Positions 52,785 to 55,047 of a stretch of DNA of 55,047 nucleotides are shown in pieces (position 1 is the stretch's first letter; each line of letters opens with the position of its first letter). The notes beneath the pieces were generated by a model. It searched no databases. It saw only the letters and a program-made list of their open reading frames with translations, and was not told the origin of the DNA. A program made the translations under genes and the position numbers. The stretch spans positions 1 to 55,047 of the forward strand of contig JAHEZM010000023.1 of assembly GCA_023251075.1 (NCBI GenBank). The letters are read 5' to 3'. Source of the stretch: Flavobacteriales bacterium (GTDB taxonomy: Bacteria > Bacteroidota > Bacteroidia > Flavobacteriales_C > GCA-002722245).

Positions 52785-55047
52785 GCTAAAGTTTGTTTTA
52801 CTTCCACTTCTTCGTAAGCCTCAATAATATCACCCACCTTAATATCGTTAAAATTCTCCACGTTTAATCCACACTCATAACCATGAGCAACTTCTTTAAC
52901 GTCTTCCTTGAATCGTTTTAACGAACCAAGCTCACCAGAGAATACTACAATACCATCGCGAATTACACGCACTTTATTTTTACGGGTAACTTTACCGTCT
53001 GTAACATAACATCCAGCAACAGAACCTACTTTCGTAATTTTAAATACTTCACGAATTTCAATATTTGCAACTACTTTTTCTTCAATTTTCGGTTTCAACA
53101 TACCTTCCATCGCGTCTTTCAATTCTTCAATTGCTTTGTAGATAATTGAATACTGACGGATTTCAATATCTTCCTGTTCTGCCAATTTACGAGCACCGGC
53201 AGAAGGACGAACCTGGAAACCAATAATAATTGCATTGGAAGCCGAAGCCAACAATACATCAGATTCAGAAACCTGTCCCACAGATTTATGAATAATATTG
53301 ATTTGAATTTGAGAAGTTGATAATTTCAACAATGAATCAGATAATGCCTCAATAGATCCATCCACATCACCTTTAACAATAATGTTCAATTGTTGGAAAT
53401 CACCGATAGCAATACGACGACCAATTTCATCTAATGTAATATGTTTACGTGTTCTGATACCTTGCTCACGTTGTAACTGCAAACGTTTTTGGGCAATATC
53501 TTTAGCTTCACGCTCTTCTTTCATTGCACTGAAATGATCCCCTGCTTGAGGTGCTCCGTTTAAACCTAATAATTGTACAGGTTTAGAAGGACCTGCTTCT
53601 TCTACTCTTACCCCACGCTCATTAAACATGGCCTTAATTTTACCATAGAAAGATCCAGCCAAAACGATATCACCTACTTTCATTGTTCCGTTTTGAACCA
53701 ATACCGTAGCAACATATCCACGACCTTTATCTAGCATAGATTCAATCACAGTACCTTTTGCCAATTTTGACGGATTGGCTTTAAGATCCATCAATTCTGC
53801 CTCTACCAACACTTTATCCAAAAGCTCTTCTATACCTTGTCCTTTTTTAGCAGAAATATGTTGACATTGGAATTTACCACCCCAATCTTCCACTAAAATA
53901 TTCATGTTGGCCAATTGCTCCTTAATTTTTTCGGGATTAGCACCAGGTTTATCAATTTTATTAATTGCAAAAATCATTGAAACACCTGCAGCCTGAGCGT
54001 GATTAATTGCTTCCACTGTTTGTGGCATAATAGCATCATCAGCCGCAATTACAATAATGGCTAAGTCGGTTACTTTAGCACCACGCGCACGCATAGCGGT
54101 AAACGCTTCGTGACCAGGAGTATCTAGGAAAGTAATAATTTGCCCACCTTTCAATTGCACTGAATATGCACCAATATGCTGAGTAATTCCTCCGGCTTCA
54201 CCAGCTACCACATTTTCTTTACGAACATAATCTAATAGGGAAGTTTTACCATGATCAACGTGACCCATTACCGTTACGATAGGAGCTCTGGCAATAGCAT
54301 CATCATCTACTTCTTCCTCTTCTTCCTCTTCCTGATCGGCACCTACAAATTGAACTTTAAATCCAAATTCTTCTGCAACAATAGCAATGGTTTCGGCATC
54401 TAAACGTTGATTAATAGACACAAATAAACCAAGACTCATACAAGCAGAAATAACTTCTGTTACTGTAACATCCATTAAGCTTGCCAATTCATTAGCAGAA
54501 ATAAATTCGGTTACTTTCAGAATTGATTTCTCCAATTCCAAACGATCTTGTTCTTCGGCAATTCTTTGTCCGGCCTCATCTCTCTTAATTCTTCTGAATT
54601 TAGCCGCTTTATTTTTAGGTTTACCTCCACTCAAACGAGCAAGAGTTTCCTTAATTTGTTGTTGGATTGCGTCTTCAGAAATTTCAGGTTTGAATGGTTT
54701 AGCACCACCCCCTTTTTTCTGTCCGCCACCAGTATTGGCTCCTCTATTATTGTTTTGGTTATTATTTCTTTGTTGATTATTAGAAGGAGGTGCTTGTTGT
54801 TGTAACTGCTGACCAGTAACGGGACCCTTTTTAATTCTCTCTCTTTTCTTTTTGTGGAAATCATTTTGAGAATGGCCAGAGGTTTTTTTCTGTTCAACCG
54901 GCAATTCAATTCTACCAACTACTTTCGGACCGTCAATTTTCTCTGTTTTTGCGCGAATCAATTCATCAATCGGTTCAGCAGGAGCAGCAGGAATTTCTGA
55001 TTCAATAGCAGCAGGAGATTCTTCAACAATTTCCTCTTTTTTGGCAA
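52781..55047 (-). CDS. infB: Translation initiation factor IF-2 (5' end outside window)
   Basis: At least 755 codons. The reading frame remains open from the window edge, through an Ala/Pro/Glu-rich stretch (residues read from 55045 on), so a TTG at 54961 is internal and the true start is beyond 55047. An IF-2 N-terminal module ([31 protein letters not shown]) precedes the GTPase: [17 protein letters not shown] (G1), [22 protein letters not shown] (G3) and NKIDKPGA (G4). Domains II, III and IV follow with [10 protein letters not shown] and [15 protein letters not shown]-2 places initiator tRNA on the ribosome. It is essential and is convergent with the GT4 gene, overlapping it by 4 bases. Confidence 0.97.
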   Translation of the reverse strand, partial: AKKEEIVEESPAAIESEIPAAPAEPIDELIRAKTEKIDGPKVVGRIELPVEQKKTSGHSQNDFHKKKRERIKKGPVTGQQLQQQAPPSNNQQRNNNQNNNRGANTGGGQKKGGGAKPFKPEISEDAIQQQIKETLARLSGGKPKNKAAKFRRIKRDEAGQRIAEEQDRLELEKSILKVTEFISANELASLMDVTVTEVISACMSLGLFVSINQRLDAETIAIVAEEFGFKVQFVGADQEEEEEEEVDDDAIARAPIVTVMGHVDHGKTSLLDYVRKENVVAGEAGGITQHIGAYSVQLKGGQIITFLDTPGHEAFTAMRARGAKVTDLAIIVIAADDAIMPQTVEAINHAQAAGVSMIFAINKIDKPGANPEKIKEQLANMNILVEDWGGKFQCQHISAKKGQGIEELLDKVLVEAELMDLKANPSKLAKGTVIESMLDKGRGYVATVLVQNGTMKVGDIVLAGSFYGKIKAMFNERGVRVEEAGPSKPVQLLGLNGAPQAGDHFSAMKEEREAKDIAQKRLQLQREQGIRTRKHITLDEIGRRIAIGDFQQLNIIVKGDVDGSIEALSDSLLKLSTSQIQINIIHKSVGQVSESDVLLASASNAIIIGFQVRPSAGARKLAEQEDIEIRQYSIIYKAIEELKDAMEGMLKPKIEEKVVANIEIREVFKITKVGSVAGCYVTDGKVTRKNKVRVIRDGIVVFSGELGSLKRFKEDVKEVAHGYECGLNVENFNDIKVGDIIEAYEEVEVKQTLA

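Noticed and set aside
54961-55047. TTG at 54961 as the start of infB
   Set aside because: The frame stays open upstream to the window edge in an Ala/Pro/Glu-rich stretch typical of the IF-2 N-terminus, so the gene is partial.

Overview
The window is chromosomal DNA of an AT-rich member of the Bacteroidota. The evidence is consistent across the window: the type IX secretion (T9SS) translocon gene sprA, several exported proteins ending in T9SS type A sorting domains, an alternative complex III (act) operon, a MaeB with a fused phosphotransacetylase-like domain, and TAnnTTTG-type -7 promoter boxes. I see no rRNA, tRNA, CRISPR array or transposase gene. The genus cannot be fixed from sequence alone.

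Layout. 1-1042 (-): 5' part of an exported AcpA-like phosphatase with a fibronectin III tail, cut by the window edge. 1410-2753 (+): the magnesium channel gene mgtE. 2841-8419 (+): three exported repeat proteins (about 13 short repeats, a beta-helix, four 75-residue repeats), closed by a strong bidirectional terminator. 8474-18484 (-): a tight four-gene surface cluster made of an outer-membrane barrel, an 1823-residue exported protein, a 191-residue exported protein and a fibronectin III protein. 18485-18913: a gene-free stretch with a composite palindromic repeat. 18914-19741 (-): a T9SS cargo with one CxxCH motif. 19844-21483 (-): a small accessory island holding two orphan genes, a stand-alone EF-Tu domain-III-like protein and the 3' remnant of a lost gene.

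21479-32354 (-) is a conserved run in transcription order maeB-ruvA-sprA-gcvH-vanZ, with overlapping or nearly touching genes. 32420-33923 (+) holds a sirtuin without zinc cysteines, a thioredoxin-fold protein without its CxxC and a small conserved protein. 33926-35898 (-) is ruvB-queG. 35998-47691 (-) is a complete respiratory operon actABCDEF-coxB-coxA: quinol is oxidised by alternative complex III and electrons pass through its c hemes to an aa3/caa3-type oxidase. In this sequence coxA is broken by a one-base frameshift in a T run.

48042-52784 (+) starts with a SPOR-domain protein and continues as a compact cassette of a GT-A glycosyltransferase, two adjacent but divergent nucleotidyltransferase-fold proteins and a GT4 glycosyltransferase. 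It looks like a small uncharacterised glycan-building or glycan-modifying unit. 52781-55047 (-) is infB (IF-2), whose N-terminus lies beyond the window.

Best candidates for undescribed biology are the GT/NTase/NTase/GT cassette, the four-gene surface cluster at 8474-18484, and the EF-Tu-domain-III island beside the palindromic repeat.
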